64,000 nucleotides of DNA from positions 2,108,001 to 2,172,000 of the forward strand of contig NZ_OZ061315.1 in assembly GCF_964063325.1 (NCBI RefSeq), in the 5' to 3' direction. Shown piece after piece: positions 43,400-52,869 of this stretch. The position numbers and the translations under genes were made by a program. This DNA is from Hafnia alvei. Its GTDB lineage: Bacteria > Pseudomonadota > Gammaproteobacteria > Enterobacterales > Enterobacteriaceae. The notes below the pieces were generated by a model, which saw only the letters and a program-made list of their open reading frames with translations, searched no databases and had not been told where the DNA came from. Every line of letters starts with the position of its first letter. Position 1 is the first letter of the stretch.

Positions 43400-43492
43400 A
43401 TCTCTCTTTAGGTGATTATTCAGGTGACATGGCTTGGGAACGATAGGGGGGAAGCGTCGATTGACGTCCGCCCTATGAAAGAGAATAAAGGT

Positions 43493-44122
43493 TTAGAATT
43501 TGACGTCGCTTAACGTCATTAACGTTGCGCCAAGCGTTTGCATCTGCTGGAGCGCAATTTTGCTGTCTTCAGGCTTAATGTTTACTCCCCGGCAGCCGTC
43601 GGTAATGACGACTACGCGATAACCCAGATGCAGTGCATCCATCACGGAGTATTTTACACAGTAATCCGTCGCCAGCCCCATCATGTAGAGCGTGTCGATT
43701 TGGTGCTTTTTCAGCCAGTGATGCAACTCGGTTGAAGCCCTGCGTCCATTGTCGAAAAAAGCGCTGTAGCTATCGATCGAGGCATCGGTGCCTTTATGCA
43801 CGATGTGGTCAAACTGGGCGGCATTCAGCAATGGATGAAACTCAGCGCCCTCGGAACCTTGAACGCAGTGATCGGGCCACCAAATTTGTTCTAAGCCTGC
43901 CAGCTCCCCCATCTCACCAATATTTCCTCCAGACTGGCTGGCAAAACTACCGTGATGCGCGGGATGCCAATCCTGAGTTGCAATAATTGGCACGCTTTTA
44001 TGCTGAGCCTGTTTGATCGCATCCAAAGCAATAGGTATTACCCGATCGCCTTCGGAAACTGCCAGTGCGCCCTGAGGGCAAAAGTCATTCTGTAAATCGA
44101 TAAGCAATAATGCGGCTGACAT
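43493..44122 (-). CDS. pncA: Nicotinamidase
   Basis: 209 residues (E. coli 213). It deaminates nicotinamide to nicotinate for NAD salvage. The catalytic triad is visible: Asp9 (LLIDLQNDF), Lys110 (VHKGTD) and Cys155 (ATDYC). Metal ligands fit Asp51/His53 (DWHPAHHGS). ATG 44122 is preceded by AAAGGAACTGCC; the frame is open upstream to 44224, but that would overlap ansA. It lies 23 nt after ansA in one operon, the same order as in E. coli. Confidence 0.96.
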   Translation of the reverse strand: MSAALLLIDLQNDFCPQGALAVSEGDRVIPIALDAIKQAQHKSVPIIATQDWHPAHHGSFASQSGGNIGEMGELAGLEQIWWPDHCVQGSEGAEFHPLLNAAQFDHIVHKGTDASIDSYSAFFDNGRRASTELHHWLKKHQIDTLYMMGLATDYCVKYSVMDALHLGYRVVVITDGCRGVNIKPEDSKIALQQMQTLGATLMTLSDVKF

Positions 44123-44145
44123 TGGCAGTTCCTTTTTTATCTTTC

Positions 44146-45162
44146 TTAATCGGTGATGCTCAGCTCTCCGCGAAGATCCTGTTTCATCAGTTCGCGAATT
44201 TGCTCTGGGCTGAGGTTTTGGCACAACAGATAGTGCAGTTTTGTTAGGGCCGCTTCAACCGTCATGTCGAAACCGCTGATTACGCCCGCATGCGCCAGCG
44301 CATTTCCCGTGGCGTAACCTTCCATATTAACGCGGCCCGAAATGCATTGAGTCAGGTTAACTACCACGATCCCTCGATCTGAAGCTTCCTGCAATTCGGC
44401 CAGCAAATCGGCTTTTTGCGGGGCGTTGCCGACGCCGTAAGAACGCAAGATAAGAGCCTTGACTGGTTGGCGCAAAAAGTTACGCACGACATCAGCAGAA
44501 ATTCCAGGATAAATCGTCACTACGCCAATCGGCTGCGGCGTAATTTGATGAACCTTCAGCGGCGCGTTATGTAACTGAGTGATCAGTGGCGCAATACGAC
44601 GGATATTAATCCCAACCTCAAGCAACATCGGGTAGTTAGGTGACGCAAAAGCATCAAAACCGTCGGCGTGCGCTTTGGTCGTGCGGTTGCCGCGAAACAG
44701 CTTGTTGTTGAAGAATAGCGAAACTTCGTTAATCGGATAGTTGGCGGCTAGATATAGCGCATTGAGCAAATTGATTTGCCCATCTGAGCGTAGCTCCGCC
44801 AACGGGATCTGAGATCCGGTAACGATCACCGGCTTCGCGAGGTTTTCGAGCATAAACGACAGCGCAGAAGCGGTGAACGCCATGGTGTCGGTGCCATGCA
44901 GGATCACGAAACCATCATATTTGTCGTAGTTGGCTTCAATGTCATTCGCAATATGCTGCCAGTCTTCTGGCGTCATATCTGAGGAGTCAATCAACGGCTC
45001 GTAGGCATGAAGCATGAAGTCAGGCATTTCAGGACGATGGAACTCCGGCATCAAGGCCAATTGGCGCTGCAAGTGGCCCGAAACAGGAATGTAGCCATTC
45101 TCTGAACGCTGCATGCCGATGGTACCGCCGGTGTAGGCTACGTAAATGGATTTCTTCTGCAT
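44146..45162 (-). CDS. ansA: L-asparaginase I
   Basis: 338 residues, the same as E. coli AnsA. It is the cytoplasmic low-affinity asparaginase that yields aspartate and ammonia. Nucleophile Thr in YTGGTIGMQ (about 10-18) and the second catalytic triad segment VILHGTDTMAF (Thr-Asp) are present. No signal peptide, which excludes the periplasmic AnsB. It heads the ansA-pncA operon downstream of sppA. Confidence 0.96.
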   Translation of the reverse strand: MQKKSIYVAYTGGTIGMQRSENGYIPVSGHLQRQLALMPEFHRPEMPDFMLHAYEPLIDSSDMTPEDWQHIANDIEANYDKYDGFVILHGTDTMAFTASALSFMLENLAKPVIVTGSQIPLAELRSDGQINLLNALYLAANYPINEVSLFFNNKLFRGNRTTKAHADGFDAFASPNYPMLLEVGINIRRIAPLITQLHNAPLKVHQITPQPIGVVTIYPGISADVVRNFLRQPVKALILRSYGVGNAPQKADLLAELQEASDRGIVVVNLTQCISGRVNMEGYATGNALAHAGVISGFDMTVEAALTKLHYLLCQNLSPEQIRELMKQDLRGELSITD

Positions 45163-45249
45163 GGCTTAGGATTCTGTGTGGCGAGATTTTCGCGGTGGAT
45201 TAAGCGCAATGGCCTAGAGATGGAGTGGATTATAGGGCGAACGCCAAAT

Positions 45250-45305
45250 AAAAAAAGCCCACCAAGCCGATAAACCAGAATAATGGCTTAATCAATTTGG
45301 TGGGC
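45250..45305 (-). terminator. Terminator after sppA
   Basis: GCCCACCAA/TTGGTGGGC with an inner AAGCC/GGCTT pairing. On the minus strand it ends in a T7 run, 22 nt beyond the sppA stop. Confidence 0.8.
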
Positions 45306-45326
45306 CAGCATTTTACTTCTGTGTTT

Positions 45327-47177
45327 TTACTTCACATCACCGCAGCTCATGCACAGCGCATAGCGGTTTTGTGGATCGTTCAAGGTGGCCATCCAGTCGG
45401 TTTTATCTTTCAGCAGGGCAGAAATACGCACTAAAGACTCTGGCAGCATGGCACGTACGGCTGAAGGCAATGCCGCTTGCACCGAGCCGGTTAACTGTCC
45501 TAACACCATCTGTCCAAAGCTTGGATCTTCAACAAACCAGTTCAACTGGTAAGTTTTTAGCTTGGCAAGCTCTGCCGCTTTGGTCACTGCGTCGTCGAAA
45601 TCACCCAGTTGGTCAACCAAACCGTTCTTCTTCGCATCAGTACCCAACCACACGCGGCCCTGAGCGATGGCATCAACCTGTTCAGGCGTCTTGTTACGTG
45701 CTTTGGCCACCAGCGTAATGAAGTTTTTATAGCCGTTCTCAATGTTGATTTGCATCATCTGTGAGAAAGCGTCAGGCAGCGCTTTGGTGACCGTGAGATC
45801 GGCCAATGGCGATGTCGCCACGCCGTCGGTATGAACGCCAATGCTATCGAGCGTATTTTCGAAGGTGTTAATCACGCCGAAAATACCGATAGAGCCGGTT
45901 AACGTACTTGGGCTTGCAACGATGTAGTCAGCCGGTGTGGAGATCCAATAGCCGCCGGAAGCAGCGAGCCCACCCATGGAGACTACCACCGGTTTGCCTG
46001 CCGCGCGTGCAGCAGCCAATTCAGAACGAATAACCTCAGAGGCTGAAACGCTACCGCCAGGGCTGTTGACGCGTAAAACAATCGCTTTAATTTTAGGATT
46101 TAAACGCGCATCGCGGATCTGGTTCGCAGTGGTATCTCCACCCACGTTACCCGGCGTGGCTTCACCATCCATAATGGCACCATCGGCAAAGATAACGGCA
46201 ATTTCACTCCCGCTTTTCTTCTCTGCTGGTGGGGTGTAGTCATACATGCTGATGGCGCTGAAATCTTTGGTGGTTTTATTCCAGCCAAAGGCTTTGGTAA
46301 ACAGGTTTTCGACGTCTGAGCGTGAAGCCAAGCCATCGACCAGTTTATTATCTAGCGCATATTTAGCCGTATCGCCGCCCGCAGCCTGTAGGCCTTTCAA
46401 TACGCCTTCTGCGCCAGGGAACAGTTGCTCAGCGGTGATCTGACGGTTTGCTGCAACGGTTGTGACGTAGTTATTCCACATGCCGCTAAGCCACTCGTTA
46501 TCCGCATCGCGTGCCGCTGGTGACATATCGTCGCGGATCATCGGTTCAACCGCAGATTTATACGTGCCGACGCGGAAAATATGGGTGCTGACCTTGAGCT
46601 TATCGAGCAAGGTTTTGTAGTAAAGATTATTGGTCGCCATGCCGTGCAGATCGACTACGCCCTGTGGTGACAGATAGATTTTGTTGGCATAGCTCGCCAA
46701 ATAGTATTGGGCTTGGCTATAGCTATCGGCGGTGGCAAAGATAGGTTTGCCGCTGTCGCGGAATTCGCGCAGCGCTTTACCTATATATTGCAGCGAAGGT
46801 TGATCGGCACCGGCAAATTCATTAAGCGACAGCACCATGCCGGTGATATTCGGATCGGTCTTGGCCTGACGGATCATATCGACCACGTCAAACAGCGAGT
46901 TTTCCTGCAGGCGGTTGCTGCTCGCGCCCAGCAATTCTCTGCCGATTTGGCTAAATTTATTGCTGATGGCAGGATTGTCGACCACGACGCCGGTCAGGTT
47001 CACCAGCAGGGCGCCTTTAACAGGTTCGACGGGTTTGGTTTGCATCTGGAAGTAAATTCCCACACAAACCAAAATCAGTAGGATCAGGAATACGTTCAAA
47101 ATAAACTCGCGGATAAAATTCAGTATCCGCCAAGTCCATCGAAATACGCCTGAAATGCATCTCCACAAAAAGTGCAT
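45327..47177 (-). CDS. sppA: Protease IV (signal peptide peptidase)
   Basis: 616 residues (E. coli 618). One N-terminal membrane anchor (about 25-45) precedes two tandem ClpP-like SppA domains facing the periplasm. The Ser/Lys dyad is visible: Lys in VGTYKSAVEPM and Ser in GGLAASGGYWIS. It degrades cleaved signal peptides. GGAGAGCAC precedes ATG 47177. Upstream of ansA, as in E. coli, with a terminator between. Confidence 0.96.
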   Translation of the reverse strand: MHFLWRCISGVFRWTWRILNFIREFILNVFLILLILVCVGIYFQMQTKPVEPVKGALLVNLTGVVVDNPAISNKFSQIGRELLGASSNRLQENSLFDVVDMIRQAKTDPNITGMVLSLNEFAGADQPSLQYIGKALREFRDSGKPIFATADSYSQAQYYLASYANKIYLSPQGVVDLHGMATNNLYYKTLLDKLKVSTHIFRVGTYKSAVEPMIRDDMSPAARDADNEWLSGMWNNYVTTVAANRQITAEQLFPGAEGVLKGLQAAGGDTAKYALDNKLVDGLASRSDVENLFTKAFGWNKTTKDFSAISMYDYTPPAEKKSGSEIAVIFADGAIMDGEATPGNVGGDTTANQIRDARLNPKIKAIVLRVNSPGGSVSASEVIRSELAAARAAGKPVVVSMGGLAASGGYWISTPADYIVASPSTLTGSIGIFGVINTFENTLDSIGVHTDGVATSPLADLTVTKALPDAFSQMMQINIENGYKNFITLVAKARNKTPEQVDAIAQGRVWLGTDAKKNGLVDQLGDFDDAVTKAAELAKLKTYQLNWFVEDPSFGQMVLGQLTGSVQAALPSAVRAMLPESLVRISALLKDKTDWMATLNDPQNRYALCMSCGDVK

Positions 47178-47257
47178 GTGCTCTCCATATAAAATTGGGT
47201 TGTCTTATGTCTTGCTTATGACTAATGCTGGCTGCTTAAGCTTGATTTTAGGGGGAG

Positions 47258-47308
47258 CACACCGATGGGGTCGCAGCGGCGTAAGCCGCCGGAGCGCCCC
47301 GCGGTGTG
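47258..47308 (+). ncRNA. Compact three-part hairpin with GNRA loop between sppA and ydjA
   Basis: Three nested helices: CACACCG/CGGTGTG (47258-47264 with 47302-47308), GGGG/CCCC (47267-47270 with 47297-47300) and GCGGC/GCCGC (47276-47280 with 47285-47289), capped by GTAA, a GNRA tetraloop on the plus strand. Asymmetric internal loops separate them. There is no U-tract and no homology I recognise. It may be a structured RNA, a dispersed palindromic repeat unit, or a leader element of ydjA, 300 nt downstream. Nothing else is visible in 47178-47608. Confidence 0.35.
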
Positions 47309-47608
47309 GTAGACCCGTGTATCTCGATCTCTTAAACGATCGGCATTATGTCTTTGACCGTATTTTTCTAAGAATATCAGTTTTTAAAAACATCAGCATT
47401 TTGCGATTCTCGCACTATGCCAGAGTTAGGGTTGCCGTGCCGTATTTTACTGTAACAAGCATAAATGGTTCTTATAGCTTTTGCTTTTCATATGGGTGAA
47501 CGCTGATGGCGCCGCGCATGATGCAAAAACGATAATGTCTAGGTTAACAAATCGTGATAATGTTGATAACAATTATCAATTAGAAACAACGTAATTTCGG
47601 AGATCGTT

Positions 47609-48157
47609 ATGGATGCGCTGGAAATATTATTACAACGCCGTTCGGCTTCACGCTTGACCGCACCGGCACCTACCGGTGATGCGTTAGAAGCCATTTACCA
47701 AGCGGGCCTACGTGCGCCAGACCACGGAACATTGCAGCCGTGGCGTTTTATCACCGTTGAAGGTGAAGGCCAAGCGCGGTTGAGTGAGTTACTACATGGC
47801 ATTGCCGTGGAAGAACAATTAGATGAAAAGGGGATTGAGAAAGCGAAAAATGCCCCGTTTCGTGCGCCGCTGATTATTACCGTTGTGGCTCACTGTAATA
47901 CGGAAACCAAGGTTCCACACTGGGAACAAGTTGCTTCAGCCTGTTGTGCCGTTATGGCCATGCAGATGGCCGCGCAGGCGCAAGGATTTAACGGTATTTG
48001 GCGTACCGGAAAGTGGACGAGCGATGAGAAGGTTCGTGCGGCCTTTGGCTGCCGCGAGCAAGATGAGATAGTTGGATTCCTGTATCTCGGAACGCCACAG
48101 CTGAAGTCTCCGCGTGTAGCGCCACTCGACAGCAGCCAATTCGTCCGCGCTTTCTAA
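47609..48157 (+). CDS. ydjA: Nitroreductase family protein YdjA
   Basis: 182 residues (E. coli 183), a minimal FMN-dependent nitroreductase-fold protein. Conserved segments are LLQRRSASRL, GLRAPDHGTLQPWRF, NAPFRAPLIITVVA, AVMAMQMAAQAQGFNGIWRTG and GFLYLGTPQ. The physiological substrate is unknown. CGGAG lies 8 nt before ATG. It is upstream of selD as in E. coli, with an inverted repeat between. Confidence 0.94.
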   Translation: MDALEILLQRRSASRLTAPAPTGDALEAIYQAGLRAPDHGTLQPWRFITVEGEGQARLSELLHGIAVEEQLDEKGIEKAKNAPFRAPLIITVVAHCNTETKVPHWEQVASACCAVMAMQMAAQAQGFNGIWRTGKWTSDEKVRAAFGCREQDEIVGFLYLGTPQLKSPRVAPLDSSQFVRAF

Positions 48158-48167
48158 ACTATTGTCA

Positions 48168-48211
48168 TTTTCACTCTGCCGCGCAGTGAATGTCTCGCCG
48201 CAGAGTGAAAA
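48168..48211 (+). other. Inverted repeat after ydjA
   Basis: TTTTCACTCTGC/GCAGAGTGAAAA, 12 perfect pairs with a 20-nt loop and no U-tract, 10 nt beyond ydjA. It may limit read-through to selD. Confidence 0.45.
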
Positions 48212-48378
48212 CTATTGCGTGACCCACCAAAAATCTTAAGCAGAAAACTATTTTGCTGGTTTACTGCGCAATCACGCGATTTATTCCACAGATCTTTCCG
48301 GTATTTCCTTCACTCCCTTACTAAGTTCGGCTTCAAGCGCTAACATAGCATCCATAAATTAAATGGAAAGGAGTAGAT

Positions 48379-49422
48379 ATGACTGCGCCAGCCATTCGTT
48401 TGACTCAGTACAGCCATGGGGCGGGATGTGGATGTAAGATCTCCCCTAAAGTGTTAGAAACCATTCTGCACAGTGAACACGCTAAATTTGTTGACCCAAA
48501 TCTGTTGGTAGGCAACGAAACGCGTGATGATGCCGCCGTTTATGATATCGGTAACGGGATCGGGATCATCAGTACCACCGATTTCTTCATGCCAATCGTT
48601 GACGATCCCTTTGATTTTGGCCGCATAGCCGCCACCAACGCGATTAGTGATATCTACGCGATGGGGGGAAAACCGATTATGGCGATTGCTATTCTCGGCT
48701 GGCCGGTGGATAAGCTAGCACCAGAAATCGCGCAGCAAGTGATTGAAGGTGGACGCTTTGTTTGCCAACAGGCGGGTATTTCACTGGCCGGTGGTCACTC
48801 GATTGACGCACCGGAGCCGATTTTTGGCTTGGCTGTCACCGGCATGGTAAGCACCGATCGCGTGAAGAAAAACAGCGCTGCTCAGGCGGGGTGTAAGCTT
48901 TATCTGACCAAGCCGCTGGGTATCGGTGTGTTAACCACCGCAGAGAAGAAAAGCAAGCTGCGTCCAGAACATCAGGGCGTCGCCACTGAGACTATGTGTC
49001 AGCTGAACAAACCAGGCGCAGATTTCGCCGATATCGCGGGCGTTACGGCGATGACCGATGTAACGGGTTTTGGTCTTCTTGGTCACCTCAGCGAAATTTG
49101 CCAAGGCTCAGGTTTACAAGCCACTATCTGGTTTGATCAAATACCGAAACTGCCTGATGTCGAAAGCTATATTAATGAAGGCTGCGTGCCGGGCGGAACA
49201 GGCCGTAACTTTGAAAGCTATGGCCATTTGGTGGGCGAAATGACGGATTTACAGCGCCAATTGCTGTGCGATCCGCAAACCTCTGGCGGTTTGTTACTGG
49301 CTGTTTTACCAGAAGCAGAAGCTCAGATCCAAGACGTAGCCAATCGCTTTGGACTGACGCTAACGGCCATCGGTGAGCTCCATCCGCGCCAGTCAGAACA
49401 GCCTCTGATTGAGGTGCAGTAA
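48379..49422 (+). CDS. selD: Selenide, water dikinase
   Basis: 347 residues, the E. coli SelD length. It makes selenophosphate from selenide and ATP, the selenium donor for selenocysteine and 2-selenouridine. Active residues Cys17 and Lys20 lie in GAGCGCK (Cys-type, not selenocysteine, as the codon is TGT). GNETRDDAAVYDIG and AGGHSIDAPEPIFGL bind ATP and metal. AGGAG precedes ATG. Its TAA overlaps the ATG of mnmH by one base, coupling it to a selenium-using gene. Confidence 0.97.
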   Translation: MTAPAIRLTQYSHGAGCGCKISPKVLETILHSEHAKFVDPNLLVGNETRDDAAVYDIGNGIGIISTTDFFMPIVDDPFDFGRIAATNAISDIYAMGGKPIMAIAILGWPVDKLAPEIAQQVIEGGRFVCQQAGISLAGGHSIDAPEPIFGLAVTGMVSTDRVKKNSAAQAGCKLYLTKPLGIGVLTTAEKKSKLRPEHQGVATETMCQLNKPGADFADIAGVTAMTDVTGFGLLGHLSEICQGSGLQATIWFDQIPKLPDVESYINEGCVPGGTGRNFESYGHLVGEMTDLQRQLLCDPQTSGGLLLAVLPEAEAQIQDVANRFGLTLTAIGELHPRQSEQPLIEVQ

Positions 49423-50555
49423 TGGTTTTGCCGTTCAATCCACGCGTTAACTCGCGAGCCAACGGCGTGGATTACCATCGTATTTTGGTTGATGATATCC
49501 CCTTAATTGATGTTCGTGCTCCCGTTGAGTTCGCTCAGGGAGCATTTCCCTGCGCGCAAAACTTGCCACTTATGTTAGACAGCGAGCGCGAAGCCGTCGG
49601 CATTTGTTACAAACAGCATGGACAGGATGCGGCGATTAAACTGGGTAATGAACTGGTTTATGGCGCGGTGCGTGAGGCCCGTCTTGCTGCATGGCGCGAA
49701 CAATGTGCTCGTTACCCCGAAGGCTATATTTATTGTTTTCGCGGTGGGTTGCGTTCACATATTGTTCAGCAGTGGCTACATGAAAGCGGGGTGGACTATC
49801 CGCTGATTGAAGGTGGCTATAAAGCGCTGCGTACTTTTGCGATGAAAGCCACTGAGCAGGCATCATTGCTGCCGATGGTGCTTATTGGTGGCAATACCGG
49901 CAGTGGTAAAACCCGCATGCTGCGAGAGCTGGCGGCGGGTATCGATTTAGAAGGTGTAGCCCACCATCGAGGCTCATCGTTTGGCCGCACGTTGGTCAAA
50001 CAAAGCAGCCAGATCGATTTTGAAAATCGTCTGGCAGTCGATTTATTAAAGAAACAAGATCGAGGCATACGCCACTGGTTTCTCGAAGATGAGGGGCGAA
50101 TTATTGGCTCAAATCATCTGCCGATCTGTTTTTACGATCAAATGCAAAGAGCGCCGGTTGCGGTGGTGGACGATCCCTTCGAAATCCGCGTTGTGCGACT
50201 GCAGGAAGAGTACATTGATCTGATGCGCGTTGAATTTGAGCGAGCCTACGGGCGAGATTTAGGTTGGGATAATTACGTTGAATACCTGCATCACGGTTTG
50301 TTTGCGATCCGTAAGCGCTTGGGCATGGAACGTTATACTAAACTTAAACTCTATCTAGAGCAGGCGCTTATTCAGCAACGTGAAACGCGTATCAGCGATG
50401 GGCATCTCGCGTGGCTAGTGCCGCTGTTGCAAGAATACTATGACCCGATGTACCGCTATCAACTGGAAAAGAAGGCGGGGCGTATTGTCTTCCGAGGCAA
50501 TTATTCGGAAGTTAAGGACTATTTATTGGCGACCAGCCAGACTTACGGTGACTGA
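49422..50555 (+). CDS. mnmH: tRNA 2-selenouridine synthase
   Basis: 377 residues (E. coli YbbB/SelU 364). The N-terminal rhodanese domain has active-site Cys105 in YIYCFRGGLRS. A P-loop domain follows with GGNTGSGKT (156-164). It converts wobble 2-thiouridine of Glu/Gln/Lys tRNAs to 2-selenouridine via geranyl-2-thiouridine. The gene starts in the selD stop codon (TAATG) and ends overlapping topB by one base. In E. coli it lies elsewhere, so the pairing with its selenium donor enzyme is functionally telling. Confidence 0.95.
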   Translation: MVLPFNPRVNSRANGVDYHRILVDDIPLIDVRAPVEFAQGAFPCAQNLPLMLDSEREAVGICYKQHGQDAAIKLGNELVYGAVREARLAAWREQCARYPEGYIYCFRGGLRSHIVQQWLHESGVDYPLIEGGYKALRTFAMKATEQASLLPMVLIGGNTGSGKTRMLRELAAGIDLEGVAHHRGSSFGRTLVKQSSQIDFENRLAVDLLKKQDRGIRHWFLEDEGRIIGSNHLPICFYDQMQRAPVAVVDDPFEIRVVRLQEEYIDLMRVEFERAYGRDLGWDNYVEYLHHGLFAIRKRLGMERYTKLKLYLEQALIQQRETRISDGHLAWLVPLLQEYYDPMYRYQLEKKAGRIVFRGNYSEVKDYLLATSQTYGD

Positions 50556-52474
50556 TGCGTCTGTTTATTGCGGAAAAACCAAGCCTGGCGCGCGCGATTG
50601 CCGACGTGCTGCCAAAACCCCATCGACGTGGTGATGGGTATATCTCTTGTGGTTCAGGTGACACTGTCACGTGGTGTGTTGGTCATTTGCTCGAACAAGC
50701 GGAGCCAGATGCTTACGACACACGCTATGCGCGCTGGAACTTAGCCGATCTGCCGATTGTGCCTGAAAAATGGCAGCTAAAGCCTAAGCCTTCTGTTGCT
50801 AAGCAGCTCAACGTCATTAAGCGATTACTGGGTGATGCCCAGCAGGTTATTCACGCGGGAGACCCCGATCGTGAAGGACAGTTGCTGGTGGACGAGGTTT
50901 TAGATTACCTAGAACTGGCTCCCGAGAAACGCCAAGCCGTGCAGCGTTGTCTGATCAATGACTTAAACCCGCAGGCGGTTGAACGTGCGGTTTCGCGGCT
51001 GCGTGATAACCGCGAGTTTATTCCGCTCTGCGTGTCCGCGCTGGCACGCTCGCGTGCAGATTGGCTATACGGCATCAATATGACCCGTGCTTATACCATT
51101 TTGGGCCGAAATGCGGGTTATAACGGAGTGCTGTCGGTAGGTCGTGTGCAGACGCCGGTATTAGGTTTGGTGGTGCGCCGTGACGAAGAGATTGAAAACT
51201 TCGTCAGCAAGGATTTCTACGAAGTTAAAGCCCATATTGTGACGCCAGCGGAAGAGCGTTTTACGGCAATGTGGATACCGAGCGAATCGTGTGAGCCTCA
51301 TCAGGATGAAGAAGGACGCTTGCTGAATAAGGCTCTGGCTGAGCACGTGATCAAACGGATTGAAGGCCAGCCAGCCATCGTCACCGGTTATAATGATAAA
51401 CGGGAATCAGAAACCGCACCGCTGCCGTTCTCGCTCTCAGCGCTGCAAATTGAAGCCTCAAAACGCTTTAACCTAAGTGCTCAGCAGGTGTTAGATCTCT
51501 GTCAGCGACTGTATGAAACCCACAAGCTGATTACGTATCCTCGTTCCGATAGCCGCTATTTACCTGAAGAGCATTTCGCTGGACGCCATGCCGTGATGAA
51601 CGCAATCGCCTCCCATGTTCCAGAACTACAGCAGGTTGCCGCCGTTAATCCCGACAAACGCAATCGTTGCTGGGATGATAAGAAAGTTGATGCTCACCAT
51701 GCGATTATCCCAACCGCGCGTGCAGGTAATATCAATTTAAGCGACGATGAACGTAAAATTTACACCTTGGTTGCGCGTCAATACCTGATGCAGTTTTGTC
51801 CGGATGCTATGTACCGTAAATGCGTTATCGATTTAGATATTGCCAACGGTAAATTTGTTGCCAAAGCGCGCTTCCTTGCTGAAGCTGGCTGGCGTGCTCT
51901 GCTGGGTGCCAAAGAGCGGGATGATGAGGATGAAGGCTCGCCGCTGCCGGTTGTTGCCAAAGGTGATGAACTGCTATGCGAGAAAGGTGAGTTGATGGAG
52001 CGCCAAACTCAGCCTCCGCGTCCGTTTACCGATGCAACGCTATTATCAGCCATGACGGGTATTGCTCGTTTTGTCCAAGATAAAGAGCTAAAGAAAATCC
52101 TACGAGCGACCGATGGTTTAGGGACCGAAGCTACGCGTGCTGGAATTATAGAATTATTGTTCCGGCGTACATTTTTGTACAAAAAGGGTCGCTATATACA
52201 TTCGTCAGAAGCGGGCAGAGCACTGATCCATTGTTTGCCTGAAATTGCCGCAAGACCTGATATGACCGCAGATTGGGAAGCTACGCTGACACAAATCAGT
52301 GAAAAGACACGGCGCTATCAGGACTTTATGCAGCCGCTGGTGGGCACTTTGTACCAGCTTATCGATCAGGCGAGAAGTAATCGAAATCCTCAGGCGTTTC
52401 GCGGTTTACCTCCGGCGGCTGAAAAAAGCGCCAAGCGAAAATATAAGCCAAAAGCAAAGGAGAACAAGGCATGA
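50555..52474 (+). CDS. topB: DNA topoisomerase III
   Basis: 639 residues (E. coli 653), a type IA topoisomerase that decatenates single-stranded links. Toprim motifs are Glu7 (IAEKPS) and DPDREG (103-108). The DNA-cleaving Tyr328 is in ITYPRSDSRY. The Lys-rich C-terminus (KSAKRKYKPKAKENKA) is typical. Its ATG overlaps the mnmH stop (TGATG), so selD-mnmH-topB is one tightly coupled unit. ynjH follows with a 4-nt overlap. Confidence 0.97.
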   Translation: MRLFIAEKPSLARAIADVLPKPHRRGDGYISCGSGDTVTWCVGHLLEQAEPDAYDTRYARWNLADLPIVPEKWQLKPKPSVAKQLNVIKRLLGDAQQVIHAGDPDREGQLLVDEVLDYLELAPEKRQAVQRCLINDLNPQAVERAVSRLRDNREFIPLCVSALARSRADWLYGINMTRAYTILGRNAGYNGVLSVGRVQTPVLGLVVRRDEEIENFVSKDFYEVKAHIVTPAEERFTAMWIPSESCEPHQDEEGRLLNKALAEHVIKRIEGQPAIVTGYNDKRESETAPLPFSLSALQIEASKRFNLSAQQVLDLCQRLYETHKLITYPRSDSRYLPEEHFAGRHAVMNAIASHVPELQQVAAVNPDKRNRCWDDKKVDAHHAIIPTARAGNINLSDDERKIYTLVARQYLMQFCPDAMYRKCVIDLDIANGKFVAKARFLAEAGWRALLGAKERDDEDEGSPLPVVAKGDELLCEKGELMERQTQPPRPFTDATLLSAMTGIARFVQDKELKKILRATDGLGTEATRAGIIELLFRRTFLYKKGRYIHSSEAGRALIHCLPEIAARPDMTADWEATLTQISEKTRRYQDFMQPLVGTLYQLIDQARSNRNPQAFRGLPPAAEKSAKRKYKPKAKENKA

Positions 52475-52773
52475 AAAAGAGTGCGATAGGATTCTGGGTA
52501 TTGCCGTTGGTACTGCTCAGCGCCACGGCGATGGCAAATCGCAACAATGGTATTGATGTCGTGGTGCCGGTTTCTCCAGAAATTCTTAATAACACCAATG
52601 GCTATAGTAATAACGACAGCAATGTGAATTGTCCGCGCTGCTGTATTTATGATAATCGTAGCTATTCCGAAGGTGCGGTGGTGAAGGCCGAAGGGGTATT
52701 GTTGCAGTGTTCAGCGGATAAAAATGTATTGAGCACCAATAATCTCAAGTGGGTTGTGTTGAAAAAAGGTTGA
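52471..52773 (+). CDS. ynjH: YnjH (DUF1496) exported small protein
   Basis: 100 residues. A signal peptide (MKKSAIGFWVLPLVLLSATAMA) precedes a short Asn-rich stretch and the DUF1496 core: CPRCCIYDNRSYSEGAVVKA, then EGVLLQCS. Three cysteines in the core suggest disulfide or metal binding in the periplasm; function unknown. It overlaps topB by ATGA. In E. coli ynjH is separated from topB by gdhA and ynjI; both are absent here, so ynjH has joined the operon. Confidence 0.88.
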   Translation: MKKSAIGFWVLPLVLLSATAMANRNNGIDVVVPVSPEILNNTNGYSNNDSNVNCPRCCIYDNRSYSEGAVVKAEGVLLQCSADKNVLSTNNLKWVVLKKG

Positions 52774-52831
52774 TGCCACAACGTTAGCAAGCCGCTGCAA
52801 AAAATCCCAAGGCTTATTGGGCAAATGAAAT

Positions 52832-52864
52832 TAAAAAGGCCAGCGTTTAGCACTGGCCTTTTTA
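52832..52864. terminator. Bidirectional terminator between ynjH and nudG
   Basis: TAAAAAGGCCAG/CTGGCCTTTTTA, 12 pairs with a 9-nt loop, between convergent genes and with A/T runs on both sides. Confidence 0.88.
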
Positions 52865-52869
52865 CTTAT

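Noticed and set aside
47155..47499. 114-codon ORF in the sppA-ydjA gap
   Set aside because: It starts inside the opposite-strand sppA start region, has no SD, and its middle is just the GC-rich hairpin.
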